Shown here piece after piece: positions 41,243 to 50,577 of a DNA stretch of 64,000 nt (the stretch's first letter is position 1; each line of letters starts with the position of its first letter). Position numbers and translations under genes: made by a program. This DNA comes from Helicobacter sp. 10-6591 (GTDB taxonomy: Bacteria > Campylobacterota > Campylobacteria > Campylobacterales > Helicobacteraceae): positions 54,544-118,543 of the forward strand of contig NZ_NHYK01000003.1 of assembly GCF_003288805.1 (NCBI RefSeq), read 5' to 3'. Under the pieces are notes generated by a model. That model was given only the letters and a program-made list of their open reading frames with translations. It did not search any database and was not told the DNA's origin.

Positions 41243-42116
41243 TTTTTAACTCCTTGTTTTTGTAAATTTCAAGATATTGTTGTGTGTTGACTTCGTGAGG
41301 TCTAGCATCAGAGGGGATTTGAAGTTGCGAGAAGATTTTTTGCGTTTCAAACATATCCAAATTTTTACCAAGTTTTTTACGCGGTGCGCGAAAAGCAGAT
41401 TTTAAAAACATTTCAAATTCTGAAATTCTAAAGTCTGGATATGGCAGATATTTATCAATAAAAAATACGCTTGAAGTTACTTTTGGCACAGGTTCAAAAG
41501 CTGTGTTTGGGACATCAAACAAAATATCTGCTTTACCAAAAACCTGCGTAAGTACGCTTAATGCACAAAAGTTGCTTTGCATACTCTGAGCGCAAAATTT
41601 TTGTGCTACTTCCTTTTGTGTCATTACCAAAATGTATTTGCACATATGATCTCGTAATGCACGAGTGATAATATGCGTAGCGATATAGTAAGGAAGGTTT
41701 GATATAAGCATATAAGGCTTATCCCATAACCAAGATCCCATATTACTAGCTGTACTTTTTTTATTTTTAGAATGCAGATTCCGTGTTAAGACGCTTTTGT
41801 GTGTTTGTGGATAAAATCGTGGCACAACACTCTTGTCCCTACTCTCTAATTCCAATACATTTTTGTTGATAAGTTCTACTCTACCGCTTTCTACGAGTTG
41901 TGGAAAGTTTTTGCAAAATAAAGAACACAAGTCGGCATCGACTTCATAGGCAACTAGAGAATCTCTTTTTGCTAATTCTTGTGTCAAATCACCCAAGCCA
42001 ATCCCAATCTCTACAAGTTGGCAGGGCACATTGGGAATCGCTTGTATGATCTTTTCAAGATAGATGGAATCTCTTAAGAAATTCTGTCCGAGATGTTTTT
42101 TCGCCTTATGTACAAT
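41208..42116 (-). CDS. rsmA: 16S rRNA dimethyladenosine transferase, non-AUG start
   Basis: About 302 residues. Dimethylates two adjacent adenines near the 3' end of 16S rRNA. Motifs: HLGQNFLRDSIYLEKII at the N-terminus, VEIGIGLGDLTQELAK (SAM motif I), and LISNLPYYIATHI (NLPY catalytic motif). The N-terminal LGQNFL region precedes the first GTG in the frame (42029) by 29 codons, and no ATG, GTG or TTG exists between that point and the upstream stop. GGAGG at 42127-42131 is followed by ATC (42122) and ATT (42116). I take ATT 42116 as the start. An insertion of one base in this read could be another cause. Confidence 0.85.
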   Translation of the reverse strand: MVHKAKKHLGQNFLRDSIYLEKIIQAIPNVPCQLVEIGIGLGDLTQELAKRDSLVAYEVDADLCSLFCKNFPQLVESGRVELINKNVLELESRDKSVVPRFYPQTHKSVLTRNLHSKNKKSTASNMGSWLWDKPYMLISNLPYYIATHIITRALRDHMCKYILVMTQKEVAQKFCAQSMQSNFCALSVLTQVFGKADILFDVPNTAFEPVPKVTSSVFFIDKYLPYPDFRISEFEMFLKSAFRAPRKKLGKNLDMFETQKIFSQLQIPSDARPHEVNTQQYLEIYKNKELKNARQQQKPTIS

Positions 42117-42172
42117 AGTGATGTTTCCTCCACCAAATCCTATAAAAATGTTACAATTGTAGCCAAAAACTT

Positions 42173-42190
42173 ATTTAGAATTATCTAAAT
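42173..42190. promoter_or_regulatory. Inverted repeat between rsmA and hisF
   Basis: ATTTAGA-ATTA-TCTAAAT, a perfect 7-base inverted repeat with a 4-base centre, about 40 bases before the hisF ATG in the divergent gap. Could be an operator. No known factor fits clearly. Confidence 0.35.
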
Positions 42191-42230
42191 ATCTTTGACT
42201 TAGGTCTGAGATATTGTTAGGCTATCTTTC

Positions 42231-42989
42231 ATGGATTTTGCAAAACGTATTATTCCCTGCCTTGATGTCAAAGATGGGCGAGTTGTTAAGGGTGTAAATT
42301 TTTTAGGCCTTAAGGATGCTGGGGATCCTATAGAAGTAGCGCGTAGATACAATGATGAAGGTGCAGATGAGCTCGTGTTTTTGGATATTACTGCAAGTCA
42401 TGAAAAACGTTCGATTATGCTTGAAGTGGTAAGGAGAGTAGCACGTGAAATCTTTATACCATTTAGTGTGGGTGGTGGAATCGATAATGTTGATGATATA
42501 TATGCATTGCTCTGTGCAGGTTGTGACAAAATCAGTATCAATAGTGCAGCGTTAAAAAATCCTTGCCTCATAGAAGAAGGTGCGAGACGTTTTGGAACCC
42601 AGTGTATAGTCGTGGCAGTTGATTATAAGAGACTTACAAATGGCCAATGGAGTGTGTTTAGTAATGGTGGACGCATAGATATGCAAAAAGATTTGCTCCA
42701 ATGGTGCAGGGAAGTATATGATCGTGGAGCAGGGGAAATTTTGCTTACGAGTATGGATTGTGATGGTATGAAGAATGGCTATGATTTGGAAGTGCTTAGA
42801 ACCATAAGTTCTGTAGTCCAGATTCCAATTATTGCGAGTGGGGGTGCTGGTAGAATGGAGGATTTTTTACAAGCATTTTCAAATGGAGCAGACGCTGCGC
42901 TTGCAGCAAGCGTATTCCATTATGAAGAAATCAAAATTATGGAGTTAAAGTCATTTTTAAAACAACATGATATAAGCGTGAGAATCTGA
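42231..42989 (+). CDS. hisF: Imidazole glycerol phosphate synthase, cyclase subunit
   Basis: 252 residues, a (beta/alpha)8 barrel. It works with HisH in histidine synthesis, closing the imidazole ring and releasing AICAR. The first catalytic Asp is in [15 protein letters not shown] (about 7-21). The second is in [14 protein letters not shown] (about 170-183), and [17 protein letters not shown] holds the phosphate loop. No other his genes are nearby. The next gene begins within five bases of its stop. Confidence 0.96.
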   Translation: MDFAKRIIPCLDVKDGRVVKGVNFLGLKDAGDPIEVARRYNDEGADELVFLDITASHEKRSIMLEVVRRVAREIFIPFSVGGGIDNVDDIYALLCAGCDKISINSAALKNPCLIEEGARRFGTQCIVVAVDYKRLTNGQWSVFSNGGRIDMQKDLLQWCREVYDRGAGEILLTSMDCDGMKNGYDLEVLRTISSVVQIPIIASGGAGRMEDFLQAFSNGADAALAASVFHYEEIKIMELKSFLKQHDISVRI

Positions 42990-42993
42990 GTTG

Positions 42994-43599
42994 ATGTTTG
43001 TGTGTGCAGGGAATAATGAAAGTTTTAGTTTTGCGCATACAATTGGTGTGGGGTTAATAGAGAGTGCATCCAATCTTACAAAGATATGTATGCGCGAAAA
43101 TGTCGATGAAATTATTTTCATCGGTAGTGCAGGAGCTTATGATACAGATCTTAATATTTTGGATTTGCATGTTTGTTTTGCAGCTACACAGATAGAACAT
43201 TCATTGTTTCAAGGAAATTCTTACACGCCCTTACAAAATTTTATACAATCAAATGCGCCTTTCCCTAAGTTTCTTGCTAGGTTTTTACAGGAACACAATA
43301 ATATTGTTTCATGTGGAACAAAACATGTGAATAGTTCAAACTACATTACTATAGATTCTCAAATGGCAAAGGTTTTTTTTATGCAGGGTATATCTTTAGA
43401 GAACATGGAGTTTTTCTCTGTGCTGCAAATAGCAAATTTTTTCAAGATCCCATGTTGTGGTATTTTTTGCGTGAGTAATTATTGCGCATCGAGTGCTCAT
43501 GAGGAGTTTTTGCACAATCACAAATCAGTAAAAGCAAAACTCGAAGCGTTTTGCATGCAGCTTTGTGATCGTGCAAAAAGTCGAGGTTTGCATGGATAG
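42994..43599 (+). CDS. Purine nucleoside phosphorylase-like protein
   Basis: 201 residues from ATG 42994. Looks like a short, divergent member of the PNP/UDP phosphorylase fold: [17 protein letters not shown] (about 33-50) resembles the phosphate/ribose region, [11 protein letters not shown] (about 139) the nucleoside site, and [10 protein letters not shown] the C-terminal strand. Its enzymatic role (nucleoside cleavage, futalosine hydrolase or similar) cannot be told. It lies 4 bases after hisF and its stop overlaps the rlmN start by 8 bases, so it is translationally coupled. Confidence 0.6.
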   Translation: MFVCAGNNESFSFAHTIGVGLIESASNLTKICMRENVDEIIFIGSAGAYDTDLNILDLHVCFAATQIEHSLFQGNSYTPLQNFIQSNAPFPKFLARFLQEHNNIVSCGTKHVNSSNYITIDSQMAKVFFMQGISLENMEFFSVLQIANFFKIPCCGIFCVSNYCASSAHEEFLHNHKSVKAKLEAFCMQLCDRAKSRGLHG

Positions 43600-44719
43600 A
43601 GCAATAGTTAAAGAGAATATGCAAAAATCAGAAAGCAAACATAATATTTTTGGTTTTACTTTCGCGGAATTAGAGCAACGTTTTTCTCCTAAGTTTCGTG
43701 CAAAGCAAATTTATAAGTGGCTATATGTGTATTATGCGCAGGATTTTTTGCAAATGACAGATTTACCTAGAGATTTGCGTAATGAACTAGAACAAGGGTT
43801 TTGTGCAAAAAATCTTGAAATTGTGCGTGTTGAAGAAAGCAGAGACAAAAGCAAAAAATACCTTTTTAGAACGCAAGATGGTTACACTTTTGAATCCGTG
43901 CTTTTGCAAATGAAAGAAAAGCAAATAGATGAAGATGGAAGGATTCTTCGTAGCGAAAAATGGACCATTTGCGTATCTTCCCAAGTAGGCTGCAAAGTAG
44001 GCTGTGCATTTTGTCTTACGACCAAGGGTGGATTTCAGAGAAATTTAGAATCTGGCGAGATTGTAGAGCAAGTAACGCAGATCAAAGCACATAATGGCAT
44101 TGCTCCACAAAAACGCGTAAATATTGTGTATATGGGAATGGGTGAGCCATTGGATAATTTAGAGAATGTAGCCAAAGCAGTAAAGATTTTGGGTGAACTT
44201 AATGGGTTGAGTATTTCTGCGCGTAGGCAGACCATATCAACAAGCGGTATCGCTCCTAAGATTTATGAGCTAGGAAAACGTAATCTTGGCGTGCAGCTTG
44301 CTATATCTTTGCATGCTGTTGATGATCATTTACGTAGTCGTTTGATACCTATGAACAGAAACTACAACATAACACAAGTGTTAGATGAGGTGAGAAGATT
44401 CCCGGTGGATATGCGCAAGAAGGTGATGTTTGAATATCTGATGATAAAGGATTTGAATGACAGTTTGCAAGAAGCAAAAAAACTTCTTGTTTTGCTTGAA
44501 GGTATCCGCTCAAAAGTCAATATTATTCTTTTTAATCCACATAGTGGAAGCAGATTCCATCGGCCAAGTTTACAAAAAGCTAGGGAATTTGCAGATTTTC
44601 TTACGCATAGGGGTTTGCTTTGCACGATTAGAGAATCTAAGGGCTTAGATATTAGTGCAGCATGTGGACAGTTGAGAGAGAAAAACATACAAATTGTTTC
44701 ATGTGGAACTGAAGGGTAA
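43592..44719 (+). CDS. rlmN: 23S rRNA (adenine-2503-C2)-methyltransferase RlmN
   Basis: 375 residues from ATG 43592, chosen because GAGG lies 5 bases upstream; an earlier ATG lies within the preceding gene. Radical-SAM methyltransferase for A2503 of 23S rRNA and A37 of some tRNAs. The cluster motif is [19 protein letters not shown] (about 131-149), and the catalytic cysteine is in the C-terminal [18 protein letters not shown] (the AACGQL end is typical). H. pylori has the same gene close to kdsD and rnj. Confidence 0.95.
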   Translation: MDRAIVKENMQKSESKHNIFGFTFAELEQRFSPKFRAKQIYKWLYVYYAQDFLQMTDLPRDLRNELEQGFCAKNLEIVRVEESRDKSKKYLFRTQDGYTFESVLLQMKEKQIDEDGRILRSEKWTICVSSQVGCKVGCAFCLTTKGGFQRNLESGEIVEQVTQIKAHNGIAPQKRVNIVYMGMGEPLDNLENVAKAVKILGELNGLSISARRQTISTSGIAPKIYELGKRNLGVQLAISLHAVDDHLRSRLIPMNRNYNITQVLDEVRRFPVDMRKKVMFEYLMIKDLNDSLQEAKKLLVLLEGIRSKVNIILFNPHSGSRFHRPSLQKAREFADFLTHRGLLCTIRESKGLDISAACGQLREKNIQIVSCGTEG

Positions 44720-44722
44720 GTG

Positions 44723-44830
44723 ATGGATTTGCTTGATTGGATAATGATAGGATTTTTGATGGCTGTATTTGTTGGTGGGAGTGTATGTTTTTTGTATTAT
44801 GCTTACAAATCTGATAAGGGTGAAAAATGA
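44723..44830 (+). CDS. 35-residue single-span membrane peptide
   Basis: ATG 44723, 3 bases after the rlmN stop, to TGA 44828-44830, which overlaps the queH ATG as ATGA. The peptide starts MDLLDWIMIGFLMAVFVGGS, then CFLYYAYKSDKGEK: one hydrophobic span with a positively charged tail. Its placement between two genes at stop-start overlaps argues for real translation. Function unknown. Confidence 0.6.
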   Translation: MDLLDWIMIGFLMAVFVGGSVCFLYYAYKSDKGEK

Positions 44831-46017
44831 TTTTAGTGCATATTTGTTGTTCAGTGGATAGCCATTATTTTTTACAAAAACTGCGAGAAAAATACCAGGA
44901 TTCTCATTTGGTAGGGTATTTTTATAATCCCAATATCCATCCAAAGTCAGAATATGATGTTCGCTTGGCTGATGTAAAGAGAAGTTGTCAGATGTTAGGC
45001 ATCGATCTTTTTGAAGGAGAGTATGAACTAGAGCATTGGCTAAAGTGTGTGGAAGGTTTGGAGGAGGAGCCAGAAAAGGGTGAGAGGTGTAGCAAATGCT
45101 TTGATATTCGCCTTATAAAAACAGCCATTTTTGCAAAACAAAGAAATATTAAATTATTTACGACAACCTTGCTTTCTAGTCCTATGAAAGAACAGCAGAT
45201 TTTGTATGTTTATGGAGATAAAATTGCTAGTGATTATGGGTTAGAGTTTATTAAAATTGATGTACGTAGCAATGGTGGCACACAAGAGCAAGCCCAGTTG
45301 GCTCGCGATGATAAGTTATATAGACAGAGTTATTGCGGATGCAAGTTTGCACTTTTAAAACAAAGACAAAAGCAGCAAAAACTTTCACTTGAATTGTTAG
45401 AGAATTTAGGTAGGCAATTTTTACCTGCAAGCAATGAGGACAGGGTAGAAACCTTTAAGTGTCGTGATAGACTAGAACAAGAGCAGATACCTTATGTGTT
45501 GTCTAAGCGTACAATTATCGCCTGGCGCAACCTACGAAGTGTTGCAAAATATAGGGATTTGCCACTTGATATTTATGTACTTGCAGATTCTAAAAGTAAG
45601 AATAATGTGAAAACTTCCAAGATAGTTTGGATAAAAAGTGCAGTATTCTCTCCGTTACATATTGCCGCTTTTTTGGGTATAGGTGATAAGAGGACAAATA
45701 CTTTTGGAGAATCTCAGATTTGTACGCAAAAGTCTTGCAGTGTATTCATAGGAAGTGCAAGCAAGGATGATAGTGTGTTTTTAGATATACAAGGCTTTAA
45801 TACATTGTGTCAGACGTCTTATGAAAATGTCGCCCAACTTTTGAAAAATCCATTATCTTATGAAATGGAAAATGCTTTAAGAATCAGCATTTGTGGAATT
45901 TCTAGCATTAACCCAATAATAGTTTTAGATAAAAAAATAGAATCCAATTTGCGCTTGCAGATTGAGACAATATTCCAAGAAGAAAGTGTGTTCCGACTCT
46001 TAGAGGGCGAAGTTTAG
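44827..46017 (+). CDS. queH: Epoxyqueuosine reductase QueH, with C-terminal extension
   Basis: 396 residues. QueH reduces epoxyqueuosine to queuosine in tRNA. Cys pairs of the family: HICCSVDSH (about 5-13), GERCSKCFDIRL (about 85-96), and SYCGCKFALLK (about 172-182). These bind a cluster and an iron ion. Other Q-pathway genes are not in the window. The last 200 residues (after the catalytic domain) are unusual; parts such as WRNLRSVAKYRDLPLDI look soluble and unrecognised. Confidence 0.88.
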   Translation: MILVHICCSVDSHYFLQKLREKYQDSHLVGYFYNPNIHPKSEYDVRLADVKRSCQMLGIDLFEGEYELEHWLKCVEGLEEEPEKGERCSKCFDIRLIKTAIFAKQRNIKLFTTTLLSSPMKEQQILYVYGDKIASDYGLEFIKIDVRSNGGTQEQAQLARDDKLYRQSYCGCKFALLKQRQKQQKLSLELLENLGRQFLPASNEDRVETFKCRDRLEQEQIPYVLSKRTIIAWRNLRSVAKYRDLPLDIYVLADSKSKNNVKTSKIVWIKSAVFSPLHIAAFLGIGDKRTNTFGESQICTQKSCSVFIGSASKDDSVFLDIQGFNTLCQTSYENVAQLLKNPLSYEMENALRISICGISSINPIIVLDKKIESNLRLQIETIFQEESVFRLLEGEV

Positions 46018-46107
46018 ATCCCACAAAGCCTTTTTTTGTTACAATGCACCCTTTTACAGAAATTAAGGGAATTTAAATTTAAGGATCCAAATTTTAGGAG
46101 AAATTTC

Positions 46108-46560
46108 ATGTTGGATATCAATATGATTCGAGAGATTTTGCCACATCGCTATCCAATGTTACTTGTGGATAGGGTTGTTTCATTGATTCCAAATCAATCT
46201 ATAGAAGCCTATAAAAATGTAACGATTAATGAGGAGGTTTTTTTAGGACACTTTCCTAAGCAGCCTATCTATCCGGGTGTCATGCAGATTGAAGGAATGG
46301 CGCAAGCTGGTGGGTTGCTTGCGTTTGTAAGTATGTTTGGTCATGACACCAAAGAAGCAGAGAATAAGATTGTGTATTTCATGACAATAGATAAGGTTAA
46401 GTTTCGCATTCCTGTACTCCCTGGAGATAAGCTTGTATATAAGTTGCATGTACTCAAGCATAAAGGAAATATTTGGAGTTTAGGAGCACAAGCAACTGTT
46501 GATGATAAGCTTGTTTCAGAAGCAGAATTAAAAGCTATGATTGCCGATGGTGCAAGCTAA
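46108..46560 (+). CDS. fabZ: (3R)-hydroxyacyl-ACP dehydratase FabZ
   Basis: 150 residues from ATG 46108, with AGGAG 7 bases upstream; earlier in-frame ATG 46036 would add an unlikely 24 residues. Dehydrates hydroxyacyl-ACP in fatty-acid synthesis. Hot-dog fold: LPHRYPMLLVDRV (catalytic His, about 13-25) and LGHFPKQPIYPGVMQIEGMA (catalytic Glu, about 48-67). It starts the fabZ-lpxA-clpX-mreBC block, as in H. pylori. Confidence 0.95.
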   Translation: MLDINMIREILPHRYPMLLVDRVVSLIPNQSIEAYKNVTINEEVFLGHFPKQPIYPGVMQIEGMAQAGGLLAFVSMFGHDTKEAENKIVYFMTIDKVKFRIPVLPGDKLVYKLHVLKHKGNIWSLGAQATVDDKLVSEAELKAMIADGAS

Positions 46561-46577
46561 GATAAGGAGAGTTTCTT

Positions 46578-47381
46578 ATGGTATATAACGGAATTTCTCC
46601 GCACGCTCTTATTGCCAGTGGCGCAAAAATCGGCAAGAATGTGACGATAGGACATTTTTGTGTTATTGATGCAGATGTTGAAATCGGTGATGATTGCGAG
46701 ATAGGGAATAATGTAACTATTACAGGCAGGACAAAACTTGGCAAACATAACAGAATCTATAATGGTGCGTGTGTTGGGGTAGCACCACAAGATTTAAAAT
46801 ATGCAGGTGAAGATACAGAGCTTGTTGTGGGGGATGATAATATCATTCGTGAGTTTGTTACGCTCAATATTGGCACACAAGGTGGTGGCGGTAGAACAAG
46901 CATAGGGAATAACAATTTATTTATGGCATATGCGCATGTAGCTCATGATTGTGTGGTTGGGAATCATTGCATATTTGCCAATGTGGCTACACTCGGTGGG
47001 CATGTGCATATAGGAGATTATGTGAATCTTGGTGGCCTAAGTGCAGTGCATCAGTTTGTAAAAATTGGAGATGGTTGCATGGTAGGTGGTGTGTCTGCGC
47101 TTACGCAGGACTTGCCACCATATTGCATAGCACATGGAAACCATGCTTTTATCATCGGACTTAATAAGCATAGAATGCGAAAGATCTTTACTCGTGAGGA
47201 GATTGATAGTATATCAGCGCTTTATAAGAGATTATTTTCTCATAGTGCGCCTATGAAAGATATAGCGCAAAAAGAGTTGGATTCTCCAAATATTTCAGAA
47301 TCCCATCGCTATGTTTGTGAATTTATCCTTTCAAACACTAGAGGTATAGCTATTAAGCATAAGGAAAAAGACAATGATTAA
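46578..47381 (+). CDS. lpxA: UDP-N-acetylglucosamine O-acyltransferase
   Basis: 267 residues. First step of lipid A synthesis. Left-handed beta-helix of hexapeptide repeats ([20 protein letters not shown], about 15-34), the catalytic His in [13 protein letters not shown], and the C-terminal motif [14 protein letters not shown] 46578 lies 17 bases after fabZ; its last 8 bases overlap the clpX start. Confidence 0.96.
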   Translation: MVYNGISPHALIASGAKIGKNVTIGHFCVIDADVEIGDDCEIGNNVTITGRTKLGKHNRIYNGACVGVAPQDLKYAGEDTELVVGDDNIIREFVTLNIGTQGGGGRTSIGNNNLFMAYAHVAHDCVVGNHCIFANVATLGGHVHIGDYVNLGGLSAVHQFVKIGDGCMVGGVSALTQDLPPYCIAHGNHAFIIGLNKHRMRKIFTREEIDSISALYKRLFSHSAPMKDIAQKELDSPNISESHRYVCEFILSNTRGIAIKHKEKDND

Positions 47382-48651
47382 ATATTGTAGTTTTTGTGGA
47401 AGTCCTGAGACGCCTAACAATCCTATTCTTACTGGCAATAAAACAGGACATAATGTTTATATTTGTAGAAATTGCATAAAAAGCGGAGAGAGTATTTTCA
47501 ATAATTATAAGCCCTATATTGAGGATGAGCAAACGACAGAAAAGCCATTGAATATCCCAACTCCTAAAGAGCTTAATGCGAAACTTGATGAATATGTCAT
47601 AGGGCAGGATAAGGCAAAAAAAATATTTTGCGTTGCGGTGTATAACCACTATAAACGTATCAATTTAGAATCACAGGCTAAAGATCAAGAATCGATATTA
47701 GGTGATTTGCGTAGTGTAGAAATTTCAAAGTCTAATATCTTGCTTATTGGCCCCACAGGTAGTGGGAAGACGCTTATGGCACAGACTTTAGCGAGATTTC
47801 TGGATGTGCCTATTGCAATCTCTGATGCTACAAGCCTTACAGAAGCTGGTTATGTAGGTGAGGATGTTGAAAATATCCTCACTCGTCTTTATCAAGCGGC
47901 TGATGGGGATGTTGAGCGCGCACAAAGAGGAATTGTATTTATCGATGAGATTGATAAAATCTCGCGTCTTTCAGAGAATCGCTCTATAACGCGTGATGTA
48001 AGTGGTGAAGGTGTGCAGCAAGCGCTTTTAAAAATCATAGAAGGAAGTGTGGTGAATATCCCACCAAAAGGTGGCAGAAAGCATCCAAACCAAGAATTCA
48101 TCCAGCTTGACACAAGCCATATTCTTTTTATTTGTGGTGGAGCATTTGATGGTCTGGGGGAAATTATCAAAAGACGAGTGGGTGGTAATGTCCTTGGATT
48201 CCATGGAAAGAAACATAGCAAGAGCGATGAGAATTATTTGTTGCATTTGGTTGAATCTGAAGATTTGGTAAGTTATGGGCTTATTCCTGAGCTTATTGGG
48301 AGATTGCATGTGATTACAACATTAGACCCAATAGACAAAGATGCAATGGTTGCGATTCTCACAAAGCCAAAAAATGCTCTTATTAAGCAATATCAAAAAC
48401 TTTTTTTGATGGATGGGGCGCGATTGAATTTTGATAAAGATGCTATAGAAAAGATTGCAGAGCTTGCTGTTGCCCGAAAGATTGGTGCAAGAGGTTTGCG
48501 CTCAATTATCGAAGAGAGTATTAGCGATTTGATGTATGATTTGCCTGAGCTGAAAGATTGTGAGATAACAATTACAAAAAATTGTATAGATGGAATGCAC
48601 AAACCACTTGTTGTTAAAAAGGTAAGCAAGAAAAAAACACTTACCTCATAG
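47374..48651 (+). CDS. clpX: ClpX, ATP-binding subunit of ClpXP protease
   Basis: 425 residues. Unfolds proteins for ClpP. N-terminal C4 zinc finger ([10 protein letters not shown], then CRNCIK). Walker [16 protein letters not shown] (about 130-144), Walker [11 protein letters not shown] (about 188-197), and the pore loop GGRKHPNQ. The C-terminal [20 protein letters not shown] is the sensor-2 region. Overlaps lpxA by 8 bases. Confidence 0.97.
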   Translation: MIKYCSFCGSPETPNNPILTGNKTGHNVYICRNCIKSGESIFNNYKPYIEDEQTTEKPLNIPTPKELNAKLDEYVIGQDKAKKIFCVAVYNHYKRINLESQAKDQESILGDLRSVEISKSNILLIGPTGSGKTLMAQTLARFLDVPIAISDATSLTEAGYVGEDVENILTRLYQAADGDVERAQRGIVFIDEIDKISRLSENRSITRDVSGEGVQQALLKIIEGSVVNIPPKGGRKHPNQEFIQLDTSHILFICGGAFDGLGEIIKRRVGGNVLGFHGKKHSKSDENYLLHLVESEDLVSYGLIPELIGRLHVITTLDPIDKDAMVAILTKPKNALIKQYQKLFLMDGARLNFDKDAIEKIAELAVARKIGARGLRSIIEESISDLMYDLPELKDCEITITKNCIDGMHKPLVVKKVSKKKTLTS

Positions 48652-48715
48652 GGTTTATATATCGATTTTAGCGAGGTGTGTAGTTTAAAAATCAAATTTG
48701 TTTAAGGAGTTTGTA

Positions 48716-49750
48716 ATGCTAATGGATAAAATAATTGGCATTTTTTCAAAAGATATTGCTATTGATTTGGGCACAGCAAACACAATCGTGCTTGTCAAAA
48801 ATGAAGGGATTGTCATAAATGAGCCATCAGTAGTTGCAGTAGAGTACAACAAACGCAGCTATGGGAGGATTCTGGCGGTAGGACGCGAAGCTAAGGATAT
48901 GGAAGGTAAGACTCCTGATAGAATCCGTGCAGTTCGCCCAATGAGAGATGGAGTAATTGCAGATTTTGATATGACCGAAAAAATGATACGTTATTTTATT
49001 GAGGAAGCACATAAACGCAAAACTCTCATTCGTCCTAGAATAATGGTATGTGTGCCTTACGGTCTTACAGGTGTGGAAAAGAAGGCAGTCAAAGAATCTG
49101 TTTTAAGCGCAGGAGCCAGAGAGGTGTATTTGATAGAAGAACCTATGGCAGCAGCTATCGGTGCGGGACTGCAGACGGAGGAGGCGAAAGGGAATCTTGT
49201 CATTGATATTGGTGGTGGAACAACTGAGATAGGTGTTGTGTCTTATGGTGGGCTTGTGATTAGCAAAAGTATCAAGGTTGCAGGAGACAAATTTGATGTC
49301 GCGATTATGGAATATGTGCGTAAGAAATATAACTTGCTGATAGGGGAACGCACAGCGGAGGAGATCAAATTCCAAATAGGATCAGCCTCAATGCTAGAGA
49401 ATCCGCCAACAATCCAAGTCCGAGGGCGCGATAATGTAAGTGGTTTGCTAAACACAGTTGAGCTCACAAGTGAGGATGCAAGAGAAGCTATGAAAGATCA
49501 GCTCAAAGAGATTGCTAATGCCTTAAAGAGTGTTTTGGAAGCACTTCCACCAGATCTTTCAGGTGATATTATTGAGAATGGAATCGTTCTAACAGGTGGA
49601 GGTGCACTTATACGTGGGCTTGATAAGTATCTCTCTGATATCGTTCGTTTACCAGTGTATGTGGCTGAAGAACCTTTGCTATGCGTAGCTAAGGGTACCG
49701 GTAAAGCTATGGAAGACCCAAAACTTTTAGAAGAATTGACTATTGATTAG
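48716..49750 (+). CDS. mreB: Rod-shape protein MreB
   Basis: 344 residues from ATG 48716, with AAGGAG 6 bases upstream; the frame's earlier ATG 48698 overlaps that ribosome site. Actin-like filament that guides cell-wall growth. Phosphate 1 loop IAIDLGTANTIVLV (about 14-27), phosphate 2 region LVIDIGGGTTEIGVVS (about 161-176), adenosine site VLTGGGALIRGLDKYL (about 290-305). Followed by mreC. Confidence 0.96.
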   Translation: MLMDKIIGIFSKDIAIDLGTANTIVLVKNEGIVINEPSVVAVEYNKRSYGRILAVGREAKDMEGKTPDRIRAVRPMRDGVIADFDMTEKMIRYFIEEAHKRKTLIRPRIMVCVPYGLTGVEKKAVKESVLSAGAREVYLIEEPMAAAIGAGLQTEEAKGNLVIDIGGGTTEIGVVSYGGLVISKSIKVAGDKFDVAIMEYVRKKYNLLIGERTAEEIKFQIGSASMLENPPTIQVRGRDNVSGLLNTVELTSEDAREAMKDQLKEIANALKSVLEALPPDLSGDIIENGIVLTGGGALIRGLDKYLSDIVRLPVYVAEEPLLCVAKGTGKAMEDPKLLEELTID

Positions 49751-49764
49751 AATCCAGAGTTTTT

Positions 49765-50577
49765 ATGCGTTATAAAATGCTTATTTTTTGGGTTTTATTT
49801 TTTGTAATCGTTATTGTAAGCATGGAGTTAAGCAAGGGTTTTGAAAACAAGATTCTTGCTCTTGGAGATAGGGTAAGAATCTTTTTTATTGTGAATACAC
49901 AAGGTATTAGCGATTGGTATGAAAGACATTTCGAGCAAGCCAAAATGATAGAAACTCTCAAACATAAGGTTACTGATTATGATAGGGTTGTTCTGCAAAA
50001 TATTGCATTGCAAAACAGCAACGCAGAATTAAATGCAATCCTCGCAACCCAGAATTTTCCAAGTACTCCCCAAATCTATCTTTCTTACATGACTTCGTAT
50101 GTTAGGATGGGTGAATATGATAGGGTATGGCTATCTTTAGATACACAAACACAGCAAAACCTTAAAGAGTCTAAACTTTATGGACTTGTAAGAAATGGTA
50201 TAGCGCTTGGCATAGCGCGTTATAGAAATGGCAGATTGCAAGGGTTTTTTAATGGTGCACCAGAGTGTAGCTATGGTGTTTTTATTGGAGCAAATAAAGC
50301 ACTTGGGATTTTAGATGGCACAAGCAAGACTAAAAACAACCAATATGCCAATGTCAATTACATTCCCAAGTGGGTGGATATAAAAATAGGCGATGAGGTG
50401 TATACCAATGGGCTTGATGGTATTTTTATTGCGAATATTGCAGTGGGAAAGGTTGTAAATATTTACGAAAGCCACAACTATTTGCAGGCTGATATACAAA
50501 CCTATGCACACAATCAAGAAAGTGGCTACATGTGGGTGATAAACTCCGGGTTTGAAAATGCAGATTTCGCTGATTGA
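49765..50577 (+). CDS. mreC: Rod-shape protein MreC
   Basis: 270 residues. A membrane segment near the start (MLIFWVLFFVIVIVSMELS, about 4-22), a coiled-coil region (about 55-85), and a beta-domain in the periplasm (about 95-260) with GDEVYTNGLDGIFIANIAVG. It links MreB to the periplasmic wall enzymes. Starts 14 bases after mreB; its end overlaps the next gene by 20 bases. Confidence 0.9.
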   Translation: MRYKMLIFWVLFFVIVIVSMELSKGFENKILALGDRVRIFFIVNTQGISDWYERHFEQAKMIETLKHKVTDYDRVVLQNIALQNSNAELNAILATQNFPSTPQIYLSYMTSYVRMGEYDRVWLSLDTQTQQNLKESKLYGLVRNGIALGIARYRNGRLQGFFNGAPECSYGVFIGANKALGILDGTSKTKNNQYANVNYIPKWVDIKIGDEVYTNGLDGIFIANIAVGKVVNIYESHNYLQADIQTYAHNQESGYMWVINSGFENADFAD

